Of a stretch of 64,000 nt of DNA, positions 25,362 through 34,137 are shown in pieces. Under the pieces are notes generated by a model, which saw nothing but the letters and a program-made list of their open reading frames with translations, did not search any database and was not told the DNA's origin. Made by a program: the position numbers and the translations under genes. The DNA lies in assembly GCA_024280215.1 (NCBI GenBank), contig JAJRQO010000018.1, forward strand, positions 1 through 64,000, written 5' to 3'. The stretch comes from Candidatus Zixiibacteriota bacterium (GTDB taxonomy: Bacteria > Zixibacteria > MSB-5A5 > GN15 > FEB-12). Each line of letters begins with the position of its first letter. Within the stretch, counting starts at the first letter, position 1.

Positions 25362-28301
25362 ATGAGAATGGCAAAAGAACTGCCACAATTTGAATTCTTG
25401 GGGAAATTGGGTGTTGGAGGTACAGCCCAGGTTCACAAAGTTCGGACAGTACAACATCAAATTGCCGCCTTAAAGACTATACTTCATTCCGACAATATAA
25501 ATCAAGAAGAGTTCAAACTACTCGCTATTCGTGAACAACATCTACTTCAAGATATAAATTTCCCTGGTATCGTAAAAATCTATGATGTGCAAACAGAAGA
25601 GCCTTGTTATATATGCCTGGAATATTGTAGCGGGAACACATTGGAGACATACCATAAGATTGACAATTTACAGTCAGCTCTTAATATTTTGTCTTCTATA
25701 GCTATAAATCTTGAATTTCTCAATCTGAATTCACTTGTGCATGCGGATCTGAAACCTGATAATATTTTTATGCCTGAAGATATTACACTCTTTGCAACAG
25801 ACAAATTAACCTTCACAAAGCTATCAGACTTTTCTTTAGGTAAGTTTGAAGAAGAGGAACATTCCGTACGTGGTGGACTTGGAACTGTTGGTTATATGGC
25901 TCCTGAGACAATAAAAGAGAACATTGTTTCTCATCGTTCTGATTTATTTGCTTTTGGTGTTTTAGCATATCAAATGATAACAGGAGTGCATCCTTTTATT
26001 TCTGAAGATGCTGATCCGATGAAAATCAATAGCCGTATACTTGAAGAAACTCCTCCTCCTCTTTCAGATTTACGAAATGATCTACCAGATAAGTTCATAC
26101 AATTAATCAATCAACTAATGGAAAAAGACGCATCAAAACGTCCAAGTTCTGCTTGGGAAGTTTGCCAGACTCTTCGTCTTGCTGGGGCAACATATCCATT
26201 TGAAAAAGTTTTACATCCTAAATACGCTCTTAAATCACAAAAAGATTATATCTATAATTTAAAAGTTATCTCAAACAATCATGAAATAATTAATCGAGAC
26301 TCAAACCAAGACAATTCTCAATTGCGATTATTGTTAAGTTATAATTTTGATAAAAATAATTTGTATTATTCAGAGAGACAGTTTCACTTTAAAGATAACC
26401 CATTAGTCGCATCTTATTTATTCAGACAAACAATAAAACAATTTTTAAAATTGTCATATACAGAAAAAAAATCAATTATTGAATTATCATTGATTAACAA
26501 TGAACAAAATTTAGTTTCATCTCTTCTTCCTCATTTATTAAAACCTCAAACAGTTATAAGAACCTCAAAAAGATTAGCATCAGTAGCAGAAAGTGATAAC
26601 AAACATTATATCGCTGCTAATTTATATACACAAAGCGGCGAATTATTAAAAGCAGAAAACGCAGCATATCAGGCTGCTATGAGTTATAAGAATAAAAATG
26701 AAATAGATTCTGCTCTTAAACTACTCAACAGAGTAATTTCATTTGGTACTCTCTTAAACAGAAAGTTTGATATTAAATCCTTGATAATGGTCAAAGGAGA
26801 TATATTAAAAGATATTGGTGAAACAAGTAAAGCTGAAGAAGTGTATCGTAATCTAATAGATATTTATGGAGGGCAAAATGAGGACGAACTTCTTGCTGAG
26901 ACATATAAAGATTTGGGCGATTTATATAAAATAAAAAAGTTGCCAAATGAGGGAATTAAATCATTAAAAAAAGCCTTAGGAATTTATAAAAGAATTGGAA
27001 ATAAATTAGAGGTATCTAAAACCTACAACAATCTTGGTAATATATACATGATTGAAAACAGTTTAAAAACAGCTCTATCTTATTATCGTAAAGCATTAAA
27101 AGTACAAAGAAAACTTATAGCTCATGAAGAAGTAGCCTCGACATTAAATAATATAGCGGTCGTTTATGGTATGACTAACAAGTTTAAAAAGGCTCTCAAG
27201 ATATTTACAATATCCTTAACAATAAAAAAAGAGATTGGCAATAAAGGTGAAATAGCCCGAACATTAAATAATATAGGATACTGTTACGAAATAATAGGTG
27301 ATGCTCGAAATGCTGCTGAAGTTTTACACGAAGCCATGAGGTATAACAAAGAGATTGATAGTAAAGGTGAACTACTTTTCAATTTAGAAAACTTAACTGT
27401 CTTAATGTATTCAACCGGACAACTTAAAGAGTCAATTTCGTATCTTAAAGAAGGTATAAATTTAGCAATTGCTTTAAATAATAAACCTCATACAAGTATA
27501 TTCAGTCTTTATTTAGGTGCTGTTTTTATTCGTTTAGGTAAATTAACAGAAGGATTCAAACAATTTGAGTATGCTGAAAATATTTTAAAAACAATAGAAG
27601 ATAAATATTTATTAGCTCTTTTATATATAGAAAAGGCTCAGTTAGCAACTCTAATTAACAACAAACAGGACACTGTTAAATTACTTAATCTCGCTCATGC
27701 TATTTATAGTGATATAAAAGATAAAACTATACTAATCAAAGTAGTTTTGCTGAAGTTAACAATTTCCAATGACATTACACTCCAGCATGAAGCAGAGAAA
27801 ATTATTGACGAATTAAAATTAAAAAAAGAAAAATCAATTTTAAATGAACTGAAACTAAATCATTTCCTTTCTCATGACAGTTCTTTTGCAACACAGCAAC
27901 CATATAACGACCTTAAAAAATCTACATCTGCTTCAAATGAACATATTGATCAATGCCAATTTTTAACTACCTTAGCAAAATACGAACTCTCAAATAACAA
28001 CATTGCAAGAGCTTCTGAATTAGCAAACAAATCTATACAATTAGCTAAATCACGTGGGCTTGTATTTGATCATTTTCATGCTTTGGTTTTGTTGGGCGGA
28101 ATATTGAGAAACCAAAACGAATTAGAAAATTGTTATGCTGTTTATAAACAAGCATTTCAGATTGCTAAAGATATTTTTAATCAGTTAGAAAACGATGTCG
28201 ACAAGCAAGCATTTCAAAATAAAAAAGAGTTTATATACTTAGTTTCAGAGATTAAAAAGTTGTCAAAATTGATTGGACAAAAAAAAGAGCAGGTGTCATA
28301 G
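25362..28301 (+). CDS. Serine/threonine protein kinase with C-terminal TPR array
   Basis: 979 residues. Kinase domain at 1-270: glycine loop GKLGVGGTAQVHKV, AALK lysine, catalytic loop VHADLKPDNIF near 126 (Ala where most have Arg, so a non-RD type), metal motif DFS in place of DFG, activation-segment GTVGYMAPE, and HRSDLFAFGVLAYQMITG. The remaining 700 residues are helical repeats with clear TPR units (AKTYNNLGNIYMIENSLKTA-like, repeated about every 40 residues between 500 and 720). No membrane span is seen. It probably integrates protein-protein signals through the TPRs; the upstream histidine kinase is a likely partner. The 3' end overlaps a bidirectional terminator hairpin. Confidence 0.87.
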   Translation: MRMAKELPQFEFLGKLGVGGTAQVHKVRTVQHQIAALKTILHSDNINQEEFKLLAIREQHLLQDINFPGIVKIYDVQTEEPCYICLEYCSGNTLETYHKIDNLQSALNILSSIAINLEFLNLNSLVHADLKPDNIFMPEDITLFATDKLTFTKLSDFSLGKFEEEEHSVRGGLGTVGYMAPETIKENIVSHRSDLFAFGVLAYQMITGVHPFISEDADPMKINSRILEETPPPLSDLRNDLPDKFIQLINQLMEKDASKRPSSAWEVCQTLRLAGATYPFEKVLHPKYALKSQKDYIYNLKVISNNHEIINRDSNQDNSQLRLLLSYNFDKNNLYYSERQFHFKDNPLVASYLFRQTIKQFLKLSYTEKKSIIELSLINNEQNLVSSLLPHLLKPQTVIRTSKRLASVAESDNKHYIAANLYTQSGELLKAENAAYQAAMSYKNKNEIDSALKLLNRVISFGTLLNRKFDIKSLIMVKGDILKDIGETSKAEEVYRNLIDIYGGQNEDELLAETYKDLGDLYKIKKLPNEGIKSLKKALGIYKRIGNKLEVSKTYNNLGNIYMIENSLKTALSYYRKALKVQRKLIAHEEVASTLNNIAVVYGMTNKFKKALKIFTISLTIKKEIGNKGEIARTLNNIGYCYEIIGDARNAAEVLHEAMRYNKEIDSKGELLFNLENLTVLMYSTGQLKESISYLKEGINLAIALNNKPHTSIFSLYLGAVFIRLGKLTEGFKQFEYAENILKTIEDKYLLALLYIEKAQLATLINNKQDTVKLLNLAHAIYSDIKDKTILIKVVLLKLTISNDITLQHEAEKIIDELKLKKEKSILNELKLNHFLSHDSSFATQQPYNDLKKSTSASNEHIDQCQFLTTLAKYELSNNNIARASELANKSIQLAKSRGLVFDHFHALVLLGGILRNQNELENCYAVYKQAFQIAKDIFNQLENDVDKQAFQNKKEFIYLVSEIKKLSKLIGQKKEQVS

Positions 28302-28312
28302 ACCTGCTCTTT
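28284..28312. terminator. Bidirectional terminator at the kinase 3' end / peptide gene end
   Basis: Perfect 11-bp stem, AAAGAGCAGGT (28284-28294) with ACCTGCTCTTT (28302-28312) and a 7-base loop. On the minus strand it is followed by six T, a classic terminator 32 bases after the stop of the 24-codon ORF. On the plus strand the stem spans the kinase stop codon and the T run is short. Confidence 0.8.
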
Positions 28313-28343
28313 CAAAAAATAATTAAGTATTACTTTTTAATGA

Positions 28344-28418
28344 TTATTGACCACCACTAGACATGCGTGGAGCAATACGATCTTCGAGTTTTTCGATTGT
28401 CAATGTGTAATTTGTCAT
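28344..28418 (-). CDS. 24-residue peptide, putative substrate of the neighbouring PqqD-M50-HlyD protein
   Basis: Twenty-four codons ending in TAA. The sequence reads MTNYTLTIEKLEDRIAP and then RMSSGGQ. The ribosome site is exceptional: TTAGGAGGTGAT ends 4 bases before the ATG, with GGAGG at 7-base spacing, almost the full complement of a 16S 3' end. It lies in the loop of a 7-bp hairpin (AAATCAC / GTGATTT, 28420-28440). A promoter-like TTGACG-N16-TATTTT lies 84 bases upstream, and a strong terminator lies 32 bases downstream. The adjacent upstream minus-strand gene encodes a peptide-protease/exporter fusion, so this is probably a secreted or matured peptide. No database family is known to me; the LEDRIAP string resembles N-terminal LEDR-x-P motifs of some planctomycete surface proteins. 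Confidence 0.7.
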   Translation of the reverse strand: MTNYTLTIEKLEDRIAPRMSSGGQ

Positions 28419-28419
28419 G

Positions 28420-28440
28420 AAATCACCTCCTAAGTGATTT
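28420..28440 (-). promoter_or_regulatory. Shine-Dalgarno hairpin of the peptide gene
   Basis: On the minus strand AAATCAC-TTAGGAG-GTGATTT forms a 7-bp stem that presents AGGAG in its loop, ending one base before the ATG-proximal C. It could gate or promote very efficient initiation. Confidence 0.55.
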
Positions 28441-28501
28441 ATAGGCTAAATGTACCTTCCTATGGTGAAAGGGCTGTCATGTTTATCCAAAAGGATACTA
28501 T

Positions 28502-28529
28502 AAAATATCACAAAATTCTATTACGTCAA
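28502..28529 (-). promoter_or_regulatory. Candidate promoter of the peptide gene
   Basis: Minus strand: -35 TTGACG (28529-28524), 16-base spacer, -10 TATTTT (28507-28502). The start near 28495 gives a leader of about 77 bases, which includes a small tatcc/ggata hairpin at 28484-28497. Confidence 0.45.
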
Positions 28530-28634
28530 GTAGTTAATGGTGTTGATTAGTCTACAATTTTCGAATAATGCACAAAAACCAACTTTAAACATACAAGAAT
28601 GCGACTCAACGGAAATATTTTCCTATGAAATAAT

Positions 28635-30947
28635 TTACCACATTGCCCAAAATTCAACCCGAATTATTGATGCGATGCGATGAATTATTAAATTATACAA
28701 AGATGTCCTACCAATTTCAATTTTCGCATAGCCTGTCATTCCTTTGCGAAGTATATCATTTTTATTTTCAATAACGACAGAAACATTAAAAGATGCTTTG
28801 TCATTCGCATCAACAATCGCATCACGAGGTATATGCACCACTTTACCCGAGAATACTTTTGTTGTATATGAACGTACTTTAATTTTAACCTCTTGGTTTA
28901 ATTTTAGCAAATCAATATCAAAATCTGAGACAGGTACTAACACTTCAACAGAGCTATTATCTAAGACCGATAAAAATTGAGAGTTATTTTGATTTATCAT
29001 TACCGTACCAGGTATGGTAGAAATTATAGACTGGGCATCTTTTTGTGTTTGTAAAAATATAAGTTTTGCGTTTTGTTTTTCTATTTGAGAAAGTATGACT
29101 GCTTCTTCTTCAGGTTTAGGAGGAGATTTCAAAAGCGAAAGTGTAGCTTTTTTATTTTGCAAGTCTGCTTTAGCAATTGCAGTTTCTGAAAATGCAGCTT
29201 CATACAAATCATTAGAAATAAGTTTTTTATCAACTAATTCTTTGAGACGTTTCTCATCACGAACTTTTTGTTCATGGACAGCTTTTGACGATGCAACGGC
29301 TGCTTCTGCTTCAAGGATTGCTTCTTTTTTCGGTGGTGATCTTAGAAGTGCTAAATCGGATTGGAGTTGTTCTAAAACAGAACCCTCTGAATCAATTTCT
29401 CTTGTGACTTGATTTGAGACAAGCACCGCAAGAGTATCGCCGATAGCTATGTGTTGTCCATCACGCACATACGGGATTAAATCTAAGGAACCAAGTTCGA
29501 GTGATGCCATTTGTATATAGCTTGTTTTTAATTTGGATTCAGCTCCACCCTGTTGAAACTTTTTCTCAAGCAAACCGAGTTCATTCAAAAGCAATGAGTA
29601 CTCAGCAATAGGTTCAATTTTTATTTCTCCAGAGACTCGTTGTTTCATCGGGACAAAAAACAAAACGATTATCAACAGAGCCATAACAACAATATAACTG
29701 ACAAGACGAAATGGTTTTTTCATAATATCCTTTAAATATTTAATATGCGTCACTAAACCGTTTGCTAATGCTTTGAAATTTTTTCGCATCGCAAACATCA
29801 AAAAGAGATATAGTAAAATTAAACCGATTGTACCCGTTTTTTCAAGCAAAAAGGAAGATAAAATAGAAAGAAAAAATATAATGATAAATAGTGTATATAC
29901 AGCCGCTAAAGTAGCATAAATTACATAAATACGTCGTTTTCTCTTGTCTACATCTATTTTTTCAATTGGCCAGCCAAGGACAATGCGTTTAAATAAGTTG
30001 CTGACATAATTAAATGACTTATCACGTAAGTTAGGAATTTCTAAAAAGTCAGAAAGCAGGTAGTACCCGTCGAGTTTAATTAGTGGGTTTAAATTAAAAA
30101 TTGCTGTGACCCATATAACTATAACTAAAATTTGTGAAATTTCATGTATAAATGATCCCGGGATTGTTAAACGCCAAATAATCATCGTAAATGCGAGTAG
30201 AATTATTTCAGAATATGGCCCCGCCCATGTAACTGCTAAACGGTGACTTTTTTTCTTGAACAACCAAGCATCAGAAATATCACAATAAAAACAGGGTTGG
30301 AAGTACATCAACAAAAACCCAAATTCGTTGACCTCTCCTCCGTATATACGACACATTATCGAATGAGCAAATTCATGTATGACAATCAAAACAAAAAATG
30401 CTGTCATGACTGTTACAATTGCACTTGCTGAATATAAATCAAAAAGAGAAACCGCAAAATTAGTATAGTTGTTAGCAAAAAGAATCAATCCAAAAGAGAT
30501 AAAAAGAAACTGTAGAAATAAACCAATTGGAGAATGAAAAGGTTTATATATTTTAGTACAGACATCCAAAGTTTTGCCAGGCTTGAACGCTTTGAATTTA
30601 ATGAATAAGAGTTTTGAGAAAAGTGATTTTCTTTTTTCATTACCGTAACTCTTTCGAGTTGTCGCTTGTTCGGAACGACTGTTCTCTAAGAAATATTGTG
30701 ACTCTAACAGCTCAACAAATTGCAGTACTGCCTTTGCGTCGATATTTGCATTAAATTTTTGACGAAATTTTTGTGCGATAGCATCGTATGATGTCACCCC
30801 ATCAAGTTGTGATATTAACCAAAACTCTGGAGCACGAAGCCTGAAATAATTTCCACGAATAGGGTCTTTGATATTAACAACATCGACTCCATCAACGACT
30901 GCATCGGACGTTACTAAATCATTCCGTAATTTAGCATAAGTTTCCAT
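28635..30947 (-). CDS. PqqD-M50 metalloprotease-HlyD fusion (peptide zinc metalloprotease/exporter-like)
   Basis: 770 residues in three parts. Residues 15-90 resemble a PqqD/RiPP-recognition domain (DPIRGNYFRLRAPEFWLISQLDG). Residues 135-430 are a polytopic M50 site-2-type protease with HEFAH at 191-195 and the second metal motif NPLIKLDG at 287-294. Residues 425-750 are a membrane-anchored HlyD-like adaptor with a long coiled coil, lipoyl-like halves and a beta-barrel end (GSVLEQLQSDLALLRSPP, LNQEVKIKVRSYTTKVFSG). The layout resembles YydH-type 'putative peptide zinc metalloproteases' that act on RiPP precursors. No radical SAM or ABC transporter is adjacent. The likely substrate is the 24-residue peptide encoded 216 bases downstream on the same strand. 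Confidence 0.8.
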   Translation of the reverse strand: METYAKLRNDLVTSDAVVDGVDVVNIKDPIRGNYFRLRAPEFWLISQLDGVTSYDAIAQKFRQKFNANIDAKAVLQFVELLESQYFLENSRSEQATTRKSYGNEKRKSLFSKLLFIKFKAFKPGKTLDVCTKIYKPFHSPIGLFLQFLFISFGLILFANNYTNFAVSLFDLYSASAIVTVMTAFFVLIVIHEFAHSIMCRIYGGEVNEFGFLLMYFQPCFYCDISDAWLFKKKSHRLAVTWAGPYSEIILLAFTMIIWRLTIPGSFIHEISQILVIVIWVTAIFNLNPLIKLDGYYLLSDFLEIPNLRDKSFNYVSNLFKRIVLGWPIEKIDVDKRKRRIYVIYATLAAVYTLFIIIFFLSILSSFLLEKTGTIGLILLYLFLMFAMRKNFKALANGLVTHIKYLKDIMKKPFRLVSYIVVMALLIIVLFFVPMKQRVSGEIKIEPIAEYSLLLNELGLLEKKFQQGGAESKLKTSYIQMASLELGSLDLIPYVRDGQHIAIGDTLAVLVSNQVTREIDSEGSVLEQLQSDLALLRSPPKKEAILEAEAAVASSKAVHEQKVRDEKRLKELVDKKLISNDLYEAAFSETAIAKADLQNKKATLSLLKSPPKPEEEAVILSQIEKQNAKLIFLQTQKDAQSIISTIPGTVMINQNNSQFLSVLDNSSVEVLVPVSDFDIDLLKLNQEVKIKVRSYTTKVFSGKVVHIPRDAIVDANDKASFNVSVVIENKNDILRKGMTGYAKIEIGRTSLYNLIIHRIASIIRVEFWAMW

Positions 30948-30953
30948 CTGTTA

Positions 30954-30982
30954 AATGTACAAATATTTTTATAGATGAGCAA
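30954..30982 (-). promoter_or_regulatory. Candidate promoter of the PqqD-M50-HlyD gene
   Basis: Minus strand: -35 TTGCTC (30982-30977), 17-base spacer, -10 TACATT (30959-30954). The predicted start falls on the ATG at 30947, and no Shine-Dalgarno is seen, so translation may be leaderless. Both boxes are imperfect. Confidence 0.35.
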
Positions 30983-30998
30983 CAGATGAGAAGTTTTG

Positions 30999-32750
30999 TT
31001 ATTTTCTGAGAGTTTCAATCAATTGACGATTGTAGTATGCAATGAGTGCTTCTTTGCGAATAACACCGATGACTTTATTGGATTCATATTCATTGACCAC
31101 AGGAAGCATTTTGAGATCTTTGAGATTAAAAAGCTTGTATGCTTTTTCTAAGTCATCATCAAAATAGAGCAGATCAGTATGTGGCTTCAATAAATCCTGA
31201 GCTATGACTAAATAATCAAGCGAATGTTGAGATAAGACCGAACGAATATCCTGAAATGAAATCACACCCTTTAGAATCCCTTTATCATCCTGTACAACAA
31301 AATATGATTCGTTTGTGTTTTCTATCTTTTTAAATATTTCGGCAAGAGGTGTAGATGGATGCAATGAAACAAAATTTTCATTCATAATTTCACGGACTTC
31401 GTGAGATTTGAGTACATTGATATCTTTACCTCCACGTATATCAATACCCCGTTTTGCTAATTTAATAGTGTAGATTGAATGTTCAAAAAGTTTTCCAGCA
31501 ACTAAAGCAGAGATAACAACAGTCAGCATAAGTGGTAGAATAATCCGATAGTCAGTTGTCATTTCAAAGATAATAAGCATCGCGGTCATAGGTGCGTGGG
31601 TTGTTGCTGCGACCATGCCCGCCATACCGACTAACGCATAAGCACCAGGTGATGCTGTTACACCTGGGAAAAGATAACTTACTAAATATCCATAAGCTCC
31701 ACCTGCAACAGCTCCCATAAACAGAGATGGTGCGAAAATACCTCCAGAGTTACCAGAACCAAGCGTTAAACAGGTCGCAAGCATTTTTAGAAAGACTAAG
31801 ACAAGAAGTAGTGTAACACCAATTTCACCATAAAGAGTTAGTTTGATAGTTTCGTAGCCATCAGCTAAAACCTGAGGATAAAAAATTGCGAGACACCCTA
31901 AAAGTAAGCCACCAATAGCTGGTTTAATATATGGAGAAATTTTGAGATCATCAAAAAAGTCTTCGATATAATCTAATATCCAAGTAAACGAAACTCCATA
32001 TCCACCAATAATAACTCCCATAACAATATAAAGTGGAATTTCCCAAGCAGAGACTAAGGCATAACTTGGGATATCAAATGCGGGGTGATTACCCATTATC
32101 GACCGAGTTACCACAGATGCCACCACCGAAGATATAATAACAGGTGAAAATGTCTTTATTGCAAAGTCACCTAAAATAATTTCAAGAGAAAAAATAACCC
32201 CCGCAATAGGAGCATTAAAGACTGATGTAATTCCCGCGGCAGCACCGCACCCGACCAAAATTTTGACACGGTCACCAGACATGCGAAACATCTGTCCGAT
32301 TGTCGAACCAATAGCTGAACCGATTTGAACAATAGGTCCTTCACGACCAGCTGAACCACCAGAGCCAATACAAATAGCCGATGCAATAGTCTTAGCAATC
32401 GCAACACGGGGGCGTATAATACCACCTAGACGAGCGACAGCGTTCATAACTTCAGGTACACCATGCCCTTTGGCTTCTTTGGCAAATTTATAAACTATTG
32501 GACCAACAATCAAGCCCCCTAACATAGGAATAAGTGGAAACCAATATTTAAAGCCTCTCTCACCTACGGTTTCAGTCAAAAATTCATCAGTCATCCCGAA
32601 GAAGAGTGAGTTAAAATACTCAATAAGACGAATAAACCCGACAGCACCAAGCGATGTTGCCAATCCAACGACAACAGCGAGAATAATAAGAACATTGGTT
32701 CCCGAGAGTTGAAACTTTTTTATAAATTTATCAATTTTGGGCATATTCAT
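30999..32750 (-). CDS. ClC-family chloride channel/antiporter with CBS pair
   Basis: 583 residues with about ten or more membrane helices and a cytoplasmic C-terminal CBS-domain pair (about 440-580: VREIMNENFVSLHPSTPLAE and DLKMLPVVNEYES). ClC signatures are clear: GSGGSAGREGPIVQIGSAIG (the Glu of GREGP is the gating glutamate, present, favouring H+/Cl- exchange) and GSGNSGGIFAPSLFMGA. No strong ribosome site precedes either ATG (32750 or 32744). It is not obviously linked to neighbours. Confidence 0.9.
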   Translation of the reverse strand: MNMPKIDKFIKKFQLSGTNVLIILAVVVGLATSLGAVGFIRLIEYFNSLFFGMTDEFLTETVGERGFKYWFPLIPMLGGLIVGPIVYKFAKEAKGHGVPEVMNAVARLGGIIRPRVAIAKTIASAICIGSGGSAGREGPIVQIGSAIGSTIGQMFRMSGDRVKILVGCGAAAGITSVFNAPIAGVIFSLEIILGDFAIKTFSPVIISSVVASVVTRSIMGNHPAFDIPSYALVSAWEIPLYIVMGVIIGGYGVSFTWILDYIEDFFDDLKISPYIKPAIGGLLLGCLAIFYPQVLADGYETIKLTLYGEIGVTLLLVLVFLKMLATCLTLGSGNSGGIFAPSLFMGAVAGGAYGYLVSYLFPGVTASPGAYALVGMAGMVAATTHAPMTAMLIIFEMTTDYRIILPLMLTVVISALVAGKLFEHSIYTIKLAKRGIDIRGGKDINVLKSHEVREIMNENFVSLHPSTPLAEIFKKIENTNESYFVVQDDKGILKGVISFQDIRSVLSQHSLDYLVIAQDLLKPHTDLLYFDDDLEKAYKLFNLKDLKMLPVVNEYESNKVIGVIRKEALIAYYNRQLIETLRK

Positions 32751-32843
32751 AATGAGAGCAATCTATATTTTTTTAGCAGTTTCACAAGGGAAAAGATGTA
32801 GAATTTGATAATAAAATAAACATAATCAGCACTCCAAATTGGC

Positions 32844-32871
32844 TTGACTTTATCTGCTATTTGTGTAATTT
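32844..32871 (+). promoter_or_regulatory. Promoter of the FAD oxidoreductase gene
   Basis: -35 TTGACT (32844-32849), 16-base spacer, -10 TAATTT (32866-32871); start near 32878 and ATG at 32932. Confidence 0.5.
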
Positions 32872-32931
32872 CTTTCAAGTGGATTAAATCACTTCATTGA
32901 AGTATAAACTGATTATTTTGGAGTTATAGAT

Positions 32932-34080
32932 ATGCAAAAGTCAGCCGATGCGGTTATAATTGGTGGTGGGATTATAGGATTAGCAGTTGCGTTTTATCTC
33001 ACAAAAGCAAATTATGGTAAAATTCTATTAGTTGAAAAAGAAGCTCTTTTTGGTACTGGGGCAACCGCAAAAGCAGCAGGTGGTATTAGAGCTCAGTTTA
33101 CGACAAAAGAAAATATAGAAATGTCGATGCTTTCTGAAAAACTATTCTGTTCTTTTAAAGAAGATACAGGTCACGAAGCATTGTTTGACCAAGTCGGTTA
33201 TATGTTTTTAATCAAAGATGACAAAGATGCGGAGATTTTTCAGAAAAGCTACGAACTTCAAAAATCACTTGGTTTAAAAATCTTAAAATTAAAACCTGAA
33301 GAAATAGCTCAGTATGCTCCTCATGTTTCAATCGAAGGAGTCCAGTTTGCGATGTTCTGCCCCGATGATGGCTTGGGTGATCCTCATGAATTTTTAACAG
33401 GTTATGAAAAAGCAGCTCGCAAAGCTGGTTTAGAAATCGCATTTGATACTGAAGTCACCTCTATCGAACAAGTCGATGGTAAAATTACAAAAGTAATTAC
33501 CTCGCAAGGTGACATCGAAACTTCGATGGTTATCAATTGTGCGGGACCATTTGCCAAAGAAATTGGCTCCATGGTTGGTGCTAACGTAAAAGTTGAACCT
33601 GTTCGCAGGCAGATTGTCACGACTGGTGAACTTTCATTTATCGAGCCTTTCTTCCCAATGGTTGTAGATGTATCTTCTGGATTATATTGTCATAAAGAAT
33701 CCAAAGGAATGCTTTTGGGATGGGCTGACAAAAATGTCAAGGCATCATATGATATTTCTATCGACCCAGATTATACCGACAATATTTTAGAACGTGCTTT
33801 GGAACTTATCCCGCAACTTGATGAAGCTGAGATTGGCAACGAATGGGCTGGCTTATACGAAGTGACCCCTGACCATCGGGCAATCATCGGATTTGAACCT
33901 ACTGTTCAGGGAATGTTTCATGTAACAGGATTTTCAGGTCATGGATTCATGCACGCACCAGCGGCAGGACTTGTGACGGCGGAGATATTAACTGGCAAAA
34001 AACCATCTATAGATATTTCGGAATATGCACCTGACCGTTTTAAAGAAGGTCAGCTAATAAAAGAAACAAATGTAATTTAA
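32932..34080 (+). CDS. FAD-dependent oxidoreductase, DAO/SoxB-like
   Basis: 382 residues of the D-amino-acid oxidase/sarcosine oxidase beta superfamily. The N-terminal dinucleotide fold is AVIIGGGIIGLAVAFYL with an acidic end (LLVEKE). ATAKAAGGIRAQF follows as in sarcosine oxidase beta-like proteins, and the C-terminal FAD contact is GFSGHGFMHAPAAGLVTAEIL. It likely oxidises an N-methyl or secondary amino acid or proline-type substrate; which one cannot be told. GGAG lies upstream of the ATG. The next gene begins 57 bases later after a hairpin. Confidence 0.85.
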   Translation: MQKSADAVIIGGGIIGLAVAFYLTKANYGKILLVEKEALFGTGATAKAAGGIRAQFTTKENIEMSMLSEKLFCSFKEDTGHEALFDQVGYMFLIKDDKDAEIFQKSYELQKSLGLKILKLKPEEIAQYAPHVSIEGVQFAMFCPDDGLGDPHEFLTGYEKAARKAGLEIAFDTEVTSIEQVDGKITKVITSQGDIETSMVINCAGPFAKEIGSMVGANVKVEPVRRQIVTTGELSFIEPFFPMVVDVSSGLYCHKESKGMLLGWADKNVKASYDISIDPDYTDNILERALELIPQLDEAEIGNEWAGLYEVTPDHRAIIGFEPTVQGMFHVTGFSGHGFMHAPAAGLVTAEILTGKKPSIDISEYAPDRFKEGQLIKETNVI

Positions 34081-34092
34081 TAATATGTAGGG

Positions 34093-34118
34093 GTTCTGTT
34101 TGTATATATAAACAGAAC
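34093..34118. terminator. Hairpin between the oxidoreductase and secreted-protein genes
   Basis: GTTCTGTTT (34093-34101) pairs perfectly with AAACAGAAC (34110-34118), 8-base AT loop. There is no clear T run, so this is a weak terminator or mRNA-processing hairpin. Confidence 0.4.
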
Positions 34119-34137
34119 ATAATTATTCGGGAGTACT

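Noticed and set aside
28635-32750. Radical SAM or ABC transporter partner for the peptide locus
   Set aside because: None found: flanking genes are a ClC transporter and a protein kinase. The pair appears to stand alone in this window.
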